DNA from: Clostridium sp.
GTDB lineage: Bacteria > Bacillota > Clostridia > Clostridiales > Clostridiaceae
Direction: 5' to 3'
Assembly: GCF_021372645.1 (NCBI RefSeq)
Contig: NZ_JAJFUC010000015.1
Coordinates: 85,327 to 149,326 of the forward strand
DNA length: 64,000 nt
Shown: one piece after another, positions 1 to 7,890 of the stretch
How positions within the stretch are numbered: the stretch's first letter is position 1
How the letters are laid out: each line of letters starts with the position of its first letter
Position numbers and translations under genes: made by a program
Notes under the pieces: generated by a model
The model's input: the letters and a program-made list of their open reading frames with translations, nothing else
The model's database searches: none
What the model was told of the DNA's origin: nothing

Positions 1-1818
1 ATCTTTATCCCGATAAAACATTGTAGATGATATGTATAATTCTTTTTCTGCTCTGGTTAAACCTACATAAAACAACCTGCGTTCTTCATTAATATTATTA
101 GATTTAGCATGAGGCAACAAACCATCATTTACACCAACAATAAATACTATAGGGAATTCCAATCCTTTTGATTTGTGAATTGTCATTACTTTTACTTTAT
201 CTTCAATATCTGAATTTTTGGAAAAACCTAATAATCCATCTACCTCTTTAAGAAATAAATCAACTGTATTATATTTATTTGCTAAATCAACCAAAGTATC
301 CAAATTATCAATTCTTTCACTTTTTATATTCCCATCAACATCTTCTTTTAATATATATTTATCATAATCTAAATCTTTCCTAATAATATTAATTAAATCT
401 CCTACTTTATAATTTTTACGTTTTCTAATTTTTAAAATGATATTATTTAATTCACTAATACCTTTCTTATATCTCCATTCACCACTTCTAGGGAACATCT
501 GCATACCATTAAATAAAGAAATATTATGCCTTTTTGCGTAAGTGGATACCTCATCTAAAAATACCGTTCCTAAATATCTATTTGGAGAATTAAATATTTG
601 TTTAAATGCGATATCATTATTAATATCCTGAACTAATCTAAGATAGGAAATCATATCTTTAATTTCTTTTAATTCATAAAACATAGTTCCACCAATTACT
701 TCATAGGGAATATTATTTTTATATAAACCTTCCTCGATTGCCTGTGCTTGAAAATTTGTTCTTGTTAAAATAGCAAAATCAGAATAATTGTATTCTTGTG
801 GTTTCAAACTAATGATTTTTTCAGCAATTTTACTTGCTTCTTCAAATTCATCTGAAAAATAAGCAAACGATGGATTTATATACTTTGATGCGTTAGCTAT
901 AGATTCACAATAATTTTTGTGAGTAGTCTCTTTAGTATTTTCAACTAACTTATTAGATATTTCCACAATATCTTGTGTACTCCTATAATTAATATTTAAA
1001 GGAATTACTTTTGTATCTATCCAATCATTATAAAAATCAATAATATAACTGTTGTTGGCTAAATTCCACTCATAGATACATTGAAGAGGATCACCGACCA
1101 CAAATACATTATTATGTTTTTTACCCAACAGTCTAAGAATTTCATATTGTGCCAAATTAGTATCTTGCATTTCATCAACCAAAATAAATTTATATCTATC
1201 CTGATACTTTTCTCTTTCTGAATCATTACTGGTTAATAATTTATATGTATTAATTAACATATCATCAAAATCCATTAATTTTTCATTTCTTTTCATTTCT
1301 TCATATTCTTGATATATTCTTCTCATAATATTAATACCATATGGCATTGCAGAGATAGATATTATCTCATCATTGTAATCTAGTAGATTATTTTTCTGAT
1401 AAGATATAAATGATAAAATAGCATTAGTAGGGACATCATTTTCATTATTTTCTAAACCTAGAATTTTAACTACAATATTATTTACAAACTGTTTTTGTTG
1501 CCAGAATTTAATCTTATTGTGATAATATTTATATTTACTTTCTTTAAGTATTTTATTACCTAAAGCATGAAAAGTTTCTATTGTAACTTTGTTTAAATCT
1601 TCACCTATTAAATCAATTAATCTATTTTGCATATTTTCTCTTGCTTTAACACTAAAAGTTATAGCAAGTATGTTTTTAGGATCAACTTTATATGTATTAA
1701 TAAGATTTGCTATCCTGTTAGTTAAAACCGAAGTCTTCCCACTTCCTGCGGAAGCCATTACACAACAATTGCCTTTAAAATGATTAATCGCTTCTATTTG
1801 ATTTTTATTAAATTCCAA
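1..1818 (-). CDS. UvrD/PcrA-type DNA helicase (C-terminus beyond window)
   Basis: Superfamily 1 helicase, an ATP-driven 3'-5' translocase used in repair and, as PcrA, in plasmid replication. Motifs appear in family order: Walker A ASAGSGKT (residues 22-29), Walker B LVDEMQDTN, GDPLQCIYEW, NYRS, LTRTN, TIHKSKGLEF and YVGLTRAEK. 606 codons are visible and the frame is open at base 1, so the last part is missing (PcrA is usually about 730 aa). The start is TTG at 1818-1816: AAGGAGG sits about 10 bases upstream, inside the last codons of the replication gene, and no ATG is near. The 7-base gap implies translational coupling to that gene. Placement beside a RepL-like protein suggests it unwinds the replicon, which is an inference. 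Confidence 0.93.
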   Translation of the reverse strand, partial: MEFNKNQIEAINHFKGNCCVMASAGSGKTSVLTNRIANLINTYKVDPKNILAITFSVKARENMQNRLIDLIGEDLNKVTIETFHALGNKILKESKYKYYHNKIKFWQQKQFVNNIVVKILGLENNENDVPTNAILSFISYQKNNLLDYNDEIISISAMPYGINIMRRIYQEYEEMKRNEKLMDFDDMLINTYKLLTSNDSEREKYQDRYKFILVDEMQDTNLAQYEILRLLGKKHNNVFVVGDPLQCIYEWNLANNSYIIDFYNDWIDTKVIPLNINYRSTQDIVEISNKLVENTKETTHKNYCESIANASKYINPSFAYFSDEFEEASKIAEKIISLKPQEYNYSDFAILTRTNFQAQAIEEGLYKNNIPYEVIGGTMFYELKEIKDMISYLRLVQDINNDIAFKQIFNSPNRYLGTVFLDEVSTYAKRHNISLFNGMQMFPRSGEWRYKKGISELNNIILKIRKRKNYKVGDLINIIRKDLDYDKYILKEDVDGNIKSERIDNLDTLVDLANKYNTVDLFLKEVDGLLGFSKNSDIEDKVKVMTIHKSKGLEFPIVFIVGVNDGLLPHAKSNNINEERRLFYVGLTRAEKELYISSTMFYRDKD

Positions 1819-1825
1819 AACTATT

Positions 1826-2329
1826 TTAATCCTCCTTAAATATACTTACCCATTTAGTTGTTTTAAATAAATCTATAAGAGTATTACTTGCATATCTTCC
1901 TTTCATAAAAATATAAGGATTCATTGCAATATATGATTGACCTTCTGTTTTACATCGTGCGATTATACCTTTATCTTCTAAACTTTTTAATATTTTATAT
2001 GTGTAACTTGGTTTAAGACCACATTCATCCATAATGTCATCTATAGTAATACAATCCCCATTATCATTTTTTAATATCCCAGAAGTATAATTTAAATATT
2101 TTAATAAATATGTTACAAACCAACCTTCAGGATTTGTAAGCATTGTACTTAATTTAAGAAGTGGTTTCACAAATATTTTTATAAATTCTTCTTTAGGATT
2201 TAATAAAGTATTATTTCCCGCAAACTTATCTTGTTCTTCTCGTCTAATTCTATCTCCTTGATACATAACATTAATTAATTCTCCAGATTGAACATCAACA
2301 ATATTAAATTTTGGTTGTTTATTTCCCAT
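1826..2329 (-). CDS. RepL-like plasmid replication initiator (winged helix)
   Basis: 167 aa. The middle (about residues 85-130) reads as a winged-helix DNA-binding domain (IDDIMDECGLKPSYTYKILK followed by LEDKGIIAR), and the end has the block NPYIFMKGR...LIDLFKTTKW seen in Firmicute RepL-type initiators. Those proteins bind the origin and start replication. GGAGGT lies 5 bases before the ATG. It heads a two-gene operon with the helicase, driven by a minus-strand promoter at 2602-2630 through a 265-nt leader holding two copies of a 19-bp repeat. It could instead be a transcriptional regulator with the same fold; the helicase partner favours replication. Confidence 0.6.
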   Translation of the reverse strand: MGNKQPKFNIVDVQSGELINVMYQGDRIRREEQDKFAGNNTLLNPKEEFIKIFVKPLLKLSTMLTNPEGWFVTYLLKYLNYTSGILKNDNGDCITIDDIMDECGLKPSYTYKILKSLEDKGIIARCKTEGQSYIAMNPYIFMKGRYASNTLIDLFKTTKWVSIFKED

Positions 2330-2364
2330 ATTTTACCTCCATAATTATAAAATCAGAATCATTT

Positions 2365-2484
2365 TTCCACAAATAGCGGAATTCCGATTAAATATATTTA
2401 TATTACGATTATAATGAATTGCTTTAAATATCTCGTTTATACTAGTGTGTTTAAGTCTGAAATAATTCCACAAATAGCGGAATT
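2365..2484. repeat. Two direct copies of a 19-bp dyad repeat in the rep leader
   Basis: The 19-mer TTCCACAAATAGCGGAATT occurs at 2365-2383 and again exactly at 2466-2484. Each is a dyad with arms TTCC/GGAA (AATTCC/GGAATT in the second copy) around a 9-nt centre. Position between the minus-strand promoter and the replication gene fits iterons bound by the initiator, or operators; no protein link can be shown from sequence. Confidence 0.7.
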
Positions 2485-2496
2485 TTGAACTCAAGG

Positions 2497-2516
2497 AATC
2501 CCTATATATCGGGTCT
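2497..2516. repeat. Dispersed palindrome, copy 1
   Basis: Half-site AATCCC, a TATATA-like centre, then GGGTCT. It belongs to the family that is otherwise concentrated at 38-54 kb; this copy lies in the leader of the replication operon. Confidence 0.5.
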
Positions 2517-2601
2517 GGTTGACGGTTTTATATATCTTATCTTCTCACTACCACATCCTCTCATTTAATAATATAATTTTCTATATAAATATCCTAATCA
2601 T

Positions 2602-2630
2602 ATTATACAAAATAAAAATATAAAAGTCAA
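2602..2630 (-). promoter_or_regulatory. Sigma-A promoter of the rep-helicase operon
   Basis: On the minus strand, -35 TTGACT (2630-2625), a 17-nt spacer and -10 TATAAT (2607-2602). Transcription would start near 2595 and cover the repeat-bearing leader. Confidence 0.75.
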
Positions 2631-2727
2631 TGGATATATTATTCTAATAAGTTAGACGATATATTTTACTAAAAGTTCCAATAAAAAATAAAAAAATATA
2701 TAAACAATAAATTATTATAAAGTGGAA

Positions 2728-2776
2728 GGTTTTGCGGATGAGCAAAAACTGAACACTTTGCCCGTCTGGCAAGACA
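2728..2776 (-). terminator. Hairpins after the recombinase gene
   Basis: Just past the recombinase stop, the minus strand has TTGCC/GGCAA around 5 nt, then a second nested hairpin (TTTTGC/GCAAAA inside AAAGTG/CACTTT) with a run of T between them. It is a likely transcription stop for the recombinase message. Confidence 0.5.
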
Positions 2777-2781
2777 ATAAA

Positions 2782-3378
2782 TTACACAACCATTTTATTT
2801 CTTTTGGATTTAGGTTTTTCATCAAAATCAAATGAAAATGAATCTATTAAATCATCCATGTTATCCTGAGTAATTCCTATATATCTTAAAGTAACTGATG
2901 GGGAAGAATGATTTAAAAACTTTTGAACAATAGTTACATCTTTATTTGCGTGAAGGTACATATGGTATCCAAAGGTCTTACGGAGCGAATGTGTACCGAT
3001 TTCTTCATTGATTCCAACTTTTTTAGCAACATCATTTAATATTCTCCAGGCTTGCATACGTTGTATAGGTTGATTAATTCCTTTTTGGGATTGAAAGAGA
3101 TATTCATCATCTTTTAGATTCTGAAGATATTGATTTAATTCTTTTTTTAATGTTGGTTGAATTTTAATACGTTGAGTTTTACCAGTTTTTTGTTCTTTAA
3201 GATTGAAATAATCTTGATTGCGTAAATCTTTTGCTTTTAAAGATAGGATATCTGATATACGAAGACCTGAGTTGATGCCTAAACGGAAAAGCATATAGTC
3301 TCTGGTGGATTGAGATTTTAATATTTTTTCAATTTGTTTGATTTGAGAGAGTGAACGAATTGGTTGTACTGTTTTCAT
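2782..3378 (-). CDS. Tyrosine recombinase (XerC/D-type, catalytic domain only)
   Basis: 198 aa with the catalytic landmarks of the family: Arg I in GINSGLRISDILSL (about residue 40), HSLRKTFGYHM carrying the H-x-x-R box (about residue 130), the second His in LNHSSPSVT and the nucleophile Tyr in LRYIGIT (about residue 166). The N-terminal core-binding domain of full-size integrases (300-400 aa) is missing, as in small Xer-like enzymes of plasmids and phages that resolve multimers or invert DNA. AAGGAGG precedes the ATG and a minus-strand promoter lies at 3440-3468. Whether it integrates the element or resolves dimers cannot be told; no attachment site is evident. Confidence 0.9.
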   Translation of the reverse strand: MKTVQPIRSLSQIKQIEKILKSQSTRDYMLFRLGINSGLRISDILSLKAKDLRNQDYFNLKEQKTGKTQRIKIQPTLKKELNQYLQNLKDDEYLFQSQKGINQPIQRMQAWRILNDVAKKVGINEEIGTHSLRKTFGYHMYLHANKDVTIVQKFLNHSSPSVTLRYIGITQDNMDDLIDSFSFDFDEKPKSKRNKMVV

Positions 3379-3439
3379 GGTGTAGGTTCCTCCTTTTGAT
3401 TATTGATTAATTTTTATTGTTGGTTAATTTGTTAATATA

Positions 3440-3468
3440 ATATTATAACTAAATGATACATATGTCAA
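3440..3468 (-). promoter_or_regulatory. Sigma-A promoter of the tyrosine recombinase
   Basis: Minus strand: TTGACA (3468-3463), 17-nt spacer, TAATAT (3445-3440), about 60 bases before the recombinase start. Confidence 0.7.
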
Positions 3469-3575
3469 GAGAATAATAAAATAAATTTAGAACGAATAGT
3501 TTAAAATTTATTAATTGATAAATAATCAGTAATCGGTAAGATTGGTAATTGAGTATAAAGATTATTTGTTTTACC

Positions 3576-3881
3576 AGAGTTTATAAGGAGTTTTATGTGT
3601 TGAGGGTATTATATATAGAAGTTTTGTAAGGGTAGATTTTTATTGTCGTGAATGTAGGGTTAAGTGGGATAATTTTTGGTTGTATTTTTATTATATTTTG
3701 TAAGGGAAATTGAGTGGAGAAAAGGAGATTTGATGTGAGGTAAAGGGAAGTTAAGGGATGGGTGGAAAAGTGGTTTTTGAGAGGAGTTTTTAATGGTTTT
3801 TTGTTGGAGTAGGTTGGGTTGGGATTGATATGAGATGGTAAGTGGTTGAAAGGTAGATTTGTTGGGATTTGGGAGGTTAAA
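3576..3881 (+). other. Cytosine-free, G-rich tract between the divergent arms
   Basis: In these 306 bases the plus strand has a single C (3647); 3648-3881 has none in 234 bases, while G is common. Stops occur in every plus frame, and the minus strand, lacking G, cannot contain ATG, GTG or TTG, so it is not a gene. GG-runs at 3806-3823 (GG-N4-GG-N2-GGG-N2-GGG) could form a G-quadruplex. Its place at the switch between minus-strand and plus-strand genes suggests a replication or transcription landmark (origin region, R-loop or primer site). Confidence 0.7.
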
Positions 3882-3935
3882 CGAAATTTAGTCGAAAGTC
3901 GATTTTAGGTAGGGTCTGTTGATGGAATAGATGTG

Positions 3936-3963
3936 CGAACATCTGTTCTACAAACATCTGTTC
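3936..3963. promoter_or_regulatory. Two LexA-like boxes
   Basis: CGAACATCTGTTCT (3936-3949) fits the Gram-positive SOS box GAAC-N4-GTTC exactly; a second copy AAACATCTGTTC (3952-3963) differs at one arm base. They lie 16 bp apart, head to tail. A third box is at 29472-29485. Confidence 0.55.
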
Positions 3964-4035
3964 TTTTTGTGAACTACCCGCCCACCTGAGTAAAAAAATA
4001 TATTGATATCATAGTAAATAATAATTAATGGCCAA

Positions 4036-4057
4036 AAATGCCTATATATAGGCATTT
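4036..4057. repeat. Dispersed palindrome, copy 2 (perfect 22 bp)
   Basis: Perfect palindrome: AAATGCC, eight bases of alternating TA, GGCATTT. It is the best-formed member of the family and sits in the divergent intergenic region. Confidence 0.75.
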
Positions 4058-4348
4058 ATAAGCATTATAAAATGATACACAATGTAATTAAGTATCATTT
4101 ATGGGATTAATGATAGGTAGCAGGGAATAATAATATAAAGATATTGTACTGGATTAATATATGAAACATAAATTTTATAATGATATTTGAGGTTATCAGG
4201 CCGGAATAACCAGGATAATTGCTAATTAATAGCTGAGTAATGATCGAATTGGTACTAGACAAATAAAACTAGCTGCTAGAATGACTCAGATTGAACGAAA
4301 ATAAGCAAGGTAATGTAAAATTATTAGGAATAGAATACCAACACGTTA

Positions 4349-4374
4349 CAAGGGAATTAGAACCCTTGTTTTTT
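4349..4374 (+). terminator. Rho-independent terminator
   Basis: CAAGGG, 8-nt loop, CCCTTG, then TTTTTT. No protein gene lies upstream on this strand between 3.4 and 4.35 kb, so it may end a non-coding transcript from the intergenic region. Confidence 0.8.
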
Positions 4375-4443
4375 GTTGCCTTGATATGTCGACAGGATCG
4401 GGGTTAATAACAGGGAATCATTGGTGGAAGACTTACTGTATTA

Positions 4444-4468
4444 ACTGTATATATACACTATATACAGT
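4444..4468. repeat. 9-bp inverted repeat, possible operator
   Basis: ACTGTATAT, 7 nt, ATATACAGT: perfect arms, about 135 bp before the promoter of the first plus-strand gene. No T-run follows, so an operator is likelier than a terminator. Confidence 0.5.
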
Positions 4469-4600
4469 CTAACATATTCCCACCATATAGACAATCTAAT
4501 AATATACTCAAAAAGTATAGTTTAATCTATTCCCACTATATCACCGATTCAACCAAACCAAGATAATCATAAACAAAATATAAAATAAACTAAAAAATCC

Positions 4601-4629
4601 TTGTATTAATATTGGTAGTATGATATTAT
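4601..4629 (+). promoter_or_regulatory. Promoter of the left plus-strand gene set
   Basis: TTGTAT, 17-nt spacer, TATTAT, about 33 bases before the first plus-strand ATG. Confidence 0.6.
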
Positions 4630-4662
4630 AATTATAGTAATTAAATCAAAAGAGGCCATTAA

Positions 4663-4920
4663 ATGAAAATATACAGTTTCTGGTCAGCAGATACAACATA
4701 CTTCACTAAATCAAAAAATCTCAAAAAAGCTCAAACTATAGGTAAAGAAAACATGGAGCATTACTTAGAAACTTGTGAATATTTAGGAGAACAACCCGAA
4801 GAATTAGAAAACTATTTTATCCCCGAAGAAGTGGAAGTAGTAACAAAAGAATGGTTTAAGCATCTTATAAAAGTTGATCCTGACACAATGATATTAGATG
4901 AAGAATTGTATAACATATAA
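4663..4920 (+). CDS. Small acidic protein of unknown function
   Basis: 85 aa, rich in Glu and Tyr, with no signal peptide, membrane segment or recognisable motif. It is the first gene of the plus-strand array, with AGAGG before the ATG. Its TAA stop is immediately followed by a hammerhead ribozyme, so the 3' end of its message is probably made by self-cleavage 53 nt after the stop. Confidence 0.8.
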   Translation: MKIYSFWSADTTYFTKSKNLKKAQTIGKENMEHYLETCEYLGEQPEELENYFIPEEVEVVTKEWFKHLIKVDPDTMILDEELYNI

Positions 4921-4978
4921 ACCCTCTGATGAGCTTGTGAGATTCAAGCGAAACGGGCCATAACAAGCCCGTCAGGGT
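4921..4978 (+). ncRNA. Type I hammerhead ribozyme
   Basis: All core elements are present and in order: stem I strand ACCCT, CTGATGA (4926-4932), stem II GCTTG/CAAGC with a 7-nt loop, GAAA (4950-4953), stem III CGGGC/GCCCG with an 8-nt loop, UC (4972-4973), and the closing stem I strand AGGGT. A4953 pairs with U4972 and C4973 is the cleavage base. The open stem is stem I, hence type I. It lies between two plus-strand genes, so it would split their joint message and give the next gene a short 5'-hydroxyl leader. Confidence 0.93.
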
Positions 4979-5010
4979 AACAAAATAAAAAACAAAAGGA
5001 GTATGATAAA

Positions 5011-5388
5011 ATGATAATGGAAACTTTAAAAAAAAGGAATATCATCCGCAATACAAATTTTGAAGCAATATACATATTATTTAACGGACAATATATAAAC
5101 CAGGATTATTTTGATGACAATTACAAAAAATGCGAAGACTGCGGAGAATATCATGAAAATGATGAGATGACAGATGTAGGTGGATCATCAGAATATAAAT
5201 GGATTTGCGAATCATGTTTAGATGATTATGGTTTTTGTGAGTGCTGTAACCAATATACTCATACAGATAATATGGTACGTTGTGATTGGTGCGGAGAATA
5301 TATCTGTAATAATTGTAGCCATGAAGATAATAACAATACGGTATTATGTGAGTCCTGTATTGTTTTGATTCTAACCCTGATGGAGTAG
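5011..5388 (+). CDS. Multi-zinc-ribbon protein
   Basis: 125 aa with six CxxC knuckles (CEDC, CESC, CECC, CDWC, CNNC, CESC) between residues 40 and 117, enough for three zinc sites. Such proteins bind nucleic acid or protein partners. The last ten residues look random: the same DNA read in another frame (from about 5367) encodes the start of the next gene's conserved domain, so the two reading frames overlap at what looks like a rearrangement junction. AAGGAG precedes the ATG; it is the first gene downstream of the ribozyme cut. Confidence 0.75.
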   Translation: MIMETLKKRNIIRNTNFEAIYILFNGQYINQDYFDDNYKKCEDCGEYHENDEMTDVGGSSEYKWICESCLDDYGFCECCNQYTHTDNMVRCDWCGEYICNNCSHEDNNNTVLCESCIVLILTLME

Positions 5389-5393
5389 GTTTA

Positions 5394-6029
5394 ATGTACC
5401 AAGACAATAACAGTAACAAAGTAATAATCCAAAAAGGATTTATGTCCTTTGACGATCTTATAACAGCAGTTAAAAACCTAAACAGTAAAATTGATATAAC
5501 AGCAAACAATATTGTATTACATTTCCGTTACGCTACACAGGGGAGTATAACAGAAGCAAATACTCATCCTTTCCCCATAACAGCGAATATAAAAGAGTTA
5601 AAGCAAACTACTATAACAACTAATACTGCTATGGTGCATAATGGTATAATTCCTTTTTGCTCAGACTATAACAGCATGAATAAATTATCTGACACACAAA
5701 TATTTATTCGTGATTATTTGTCTAAAATGGATAACAGGACAATATTCAATCCTGCTGTATTAGCATTGATTGAAGAATTAACTAACAGCAAATTTATATT
5801 CATGGATAACAGCAGAGTTAAAATGTTAGGCCGTTTTATTGAAGACAAGGGTATATATTATAGTAACGATACATATAAAAAAACACGCTGGTATAAAACA
5901 TCAAAAAGTAAAAACAGTAAAAAAATATATATGTACTCTATAATAGATTATTGTGCATATTGTGGGCAGTATGGCCATGTTGACAAATACAATGGTTTAT
6001 GCTCACAATGTCAGGAAATATTAAAATAA
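5394..6029 (+). pseudogene. Class II glutamine amidotransferase-like protein, 5' truncated
   Basis: 211 aa from the first ATG. Landmarks of the class II amidotransferase fold in phage proteins are visible: VLHFRYATQGS (about residues 43-53), NTHPFPI and MVHNGII. The conserved NPDGVGLMY block begins upstream of this ATG in the same frame (about 5367-5396) and is preceded by an in-frame TGA, so the N-terminus with the nucleophilic Cys2 is lost. A zinc-ribbon tail (CAYCGQ...CSQC) closes the protein. Without Cys it should be unable to hydrolyse glutamine. GGAG before 5394 could still allow translation. A sequencing frameshift joining it to the upstream gene would not restore the Cys. Confidence 0.6.
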
Positions 6030-6059
6030 CTATAACAGCATAAACTTAAATCTTTTACC

Positions 6060-6127
6060 GAGTGCTAATAATATAACAACATACTATAACAGAACCATAA
6101 CAGCATAACAGTAACCTATTAGCACTC
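6060..6127 (+). other. Intergenic stem-loop displaying three ATAACAG motifs
   Basis: Perfect 10-bp stem GAGTGCTAAT (6060-6069) / ATTAGCACTC (6118-6127) closing a 48-nt loop with three ATAACAG copies. There is no T-run. Confidence 0.65.
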
Positions 6128-6173
6128 CATTAAGGGTTTAAATCCTTTAAAATCAATAACAGGAGGTAACACA

Positions 6174-6578
6174 ATGATAAATAACGATAAGAATTTAACT
6201 ATCAATTACTTTGTAGAATACACCAATGAAGTAGAACGAGATCCCGATTTTGAAAACATCAAACAATTACCAAAGGTAAAAGACCTAGAGGACGCAATTA
6301 ACCGTATGTTATCACTCAGGAAACAGAATAAGCATAACATTGCTATAGGTTATGAGATATCCGATAACAGCACAAATAAATTGGTTGTATCGGATGATGT
6401 ATGGAATATGGAATATTTAAGAACAACCACTCATGAGGACGAACTACAAAAGGAAATAAACAAACAAAGTAATCTAATAACAGAACTAAGCCGGGAATTA
6501 GAATTACATCAAGAATTTTTAACTAAATACAATGCTATGGATCGATTTAATAAAGAAATGAAGAACCATAATATATAA
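6174..6578 (+). CDS. Phage-type orphan protein with C-terminal coiled coil
   Basis: 134 aa. The N-terminal half (NYFVEYTNEVERDP..., then EDAINRMLSLRKQNKHNIAIGYEISD) reads as a compact alpha/beta domain; the last 45 residues are a charged heptad-like helix. AGGAGG precedes the ATG. No family recognised. Several ATAACAG copies lie in and around it. Confidence 0.75.
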   Translation: MINNDKNLTINYFVEYTNEVERDPDFENIKQLPKVKDLEDAINRMLSLRKQNKHNIAIGYEISDNSTNKLVVSDDVWNMEYLRTTTHEDELQKEINKQSNLITELSRELELHQEFLTKYNAMDRFNKEMKNHNI

Positions 6579-6587
6579 TCTTTTTAG

Positions 6588-6616
6588 ATAGCACTATAAC
6601 AGTAATATAGTGCTAT
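6588..6616 (+). other. Stem-loop overlapping an ATAACAG motif
   Basis: ATAGCACTAT / ATAGTGCTAT, 10 bp, 9-nt loop. The heptamer begins in the stem and ends in the loop. The arm repeats the TAGCACT core of the stem at 6060-6127. Confidence 0.6.
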
Positions 6617-6673
6617 TTATAAAGGACTATAACAGCATAACAGAACTATAACAGGGAAGGAGGTATACTATAA

Positions 6674-7036
6674 ATGAATAACTATCCAGCATCAACATAT
6701 GCTAAAATACATAATAACAGGAGGAAACACGGTAAAATGATTAATACATTTACATTAAACAATAAAACATACTCTATAAGACTAACAAATCACGCAGAGC
6801 AGAGATTAAACCAAAGGAACATTGACTTATTCCAGGTAACAGGCAGTATTCTCAGTTTAGGCCAAAAGACTATAACAGATTACTCAGGCAGTAACAGAGA
6901 CATTTTTATAATGGATAAAGAGCATAATTTTAGCGTAGTTTGCAACATAACCATAAACACAATAACTATTGTAACCGTTATTGATAACTCCGATTGTTGG
7001 GTAAAAGATGGAACTATAGCCGTTAAATTAGTATAA
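6674..7036 (+). CDS. DUF4258-like small protein (RelE-like fold suspected)
   Basis: 120 aa. LTNHAEQRLNQRNI (about residues 36-49) followed by beta-strand-like stretches matches the start of DUF4258-type proteins, relatives of the RelE/BrnT ribonuclease fold. No antitoxin-like partner is adjacent, and the catalytic set cannot be judged from sequence alone. GGAAGGAGG precedes the ATG. The stop TAA is followed by CAG, forming an ATAACAG. Confidence 0.5.
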   Translation: MNNYPASTYAKIHNNRRKHGKMINTFTLNNKTYSIRLTNHAEQRLNQRNIDLFQVTGSILSLGQKTITDYSGSNRDIFIMDKEHNFSVVCNITINTITIVTVIDNSDCWVKDGTIAVKLV

Positions 7037-7074
7037 CAGGTTCTAAAATTTATTACTGAGGAGTTGGTATAAAA

Positions 7075-7509
7075 ATGAAGGGTTACAAAGCCACAAATGG
7101 AAATTATATAACTGGGAAAGAACTTGAATCAGCACAAAGAAAATTCAAAAAACAGCAAATTGAATACAGGAAACAAAAAGAACAAGAGGAAGAAATTCAA
7201 AATCAAATTAATATAGCAAAATACATAGCCGAAAAACAAGAACAAAAACAATACCAGGAAAAACAGCAGGAATTATTAAAAGTAAAAGATAAAATCTTAT
7301 TAGCACTCCGGCAAAATAATCCTTTTACTTATAAACAATATCTCATTATATGGGATATCCTAACTACAAACTACGATCAAATTTTCTCAGACCTAAATAA
7401 AAAACGTATTATAAAAGATGATATATTAAAGGTTATACAATATGTAAAAGGTTTTAGTTCTGAATTATTAAACCCGTACTGGGAGGAAAGATTAATAAAT
7501 ACACTATAG
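7075..7509 (+). CDS. Coiled-coil orphan protein
   Basis: 144 aa. Residues 15-75 are a very Gln/Glu/Lys-rich helix with no proline, clearly coiled coil; the C-terminal 65 residues are a small mixed domain. GAGG lies upstream of the ATG. Function unknown. Confidence 0.75.
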   Translation: MKGYKATNGNYITGKELESAQRKFKKQQIEYRKQKEQEEEIQNQINIAKYIAEKQEQKQYQEKQQELLKVKDKILLALRQNNPFTYKQYLIIWDILTTNYDQIFSDLNKKRIIKDDILKVIQYVKGFSSELLNPYWEERLINTL

Positions 7510-7517
7510 CAGCCGTT

Positions 7518-7592
7518 AATATCCTGTTAAAGTACATTAACACCAATATCACAAACCAATAACAGCCGTTAATGTACTTACTAGAGGATATT
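7518..7592 (+). other. Nested stem-loop with ATAACAG in the loop
   Basis: Inner stem 12 bp, perfect (AAGTACATTAAC 7530-7541 / GTTAATGTACTT 7568-7579); outer stem AATATCCT (7518-7525) / AGGATATT (7585-7592). The 26-nt loop holds ATAACAG at 7559-7565. It fills most of the gap between two genes and is one of the most stable RNA structures of the left region. Confidence 0.7.
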
Positions 7593-7625
7593 ACAACCAA
7601 AAAATAAATATTATCATTTTAATAC

Positions 7626-7654
7626 TTGCGTTACTATTACCAATATGATAATAT
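7626..7654 (+). promoter_or_regulatory. Promoter
   Basis: TTGCGT, 17-nt spacer, TAATAT. Nearly the same string (TTGCGTT-CTATT...TATGATA) recurs at 12287-12315, suggesting co-regulated promoters. Confidence 0.6.
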
Positions 7655-7693
7655 AATAGATAACAGGATAACAAAATGAAGGGATGGGATACA

Positions 7694-7882
7694 ATGTATA
7701 ATTATTATTTTGTTACTTTTAAATGTAATGAGGAAATTCAAACTATTGAGGTTTGGCATCAATTTAGTAATATTGATGATATTAAACAAAAGTTTTTAAA
7801 AGATTGGAACCAAAGAGGTTATATGGACGTTGAAGTAATACATGTACAGCGGAAAAATGGTATTTATAAATTAGCATTATAA
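7694..7882 (+). CDS. Small orphan protein
   Basis: 62 aa if started at the ATG at 7694, which has GGGATGGG just upstream; an in-frame ATG at 7676 would add six residues. Aromatic N-terminus (MYNYYFVTF) and a basic end; no motif recognised. Monocistronic-looking, with its own promoter. Confidence 0.65.
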   Translation: MYNYYFVTFKCNEEIQTIEVWHQFSNIDDIKQKFLKDWNQRGYMDVEVIHVQRKNGIYKLAL

Positions 7883-7890
7883 ACAATTTA

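Noticed and set aside
4259-4312. Short frame GTRQIKLAARMTQIERK resembling part of a helix-turn-helix
   Set aside because: Only 17 residues, no start codon with ribosome site, stops on both sides; a chance match or old remnant.
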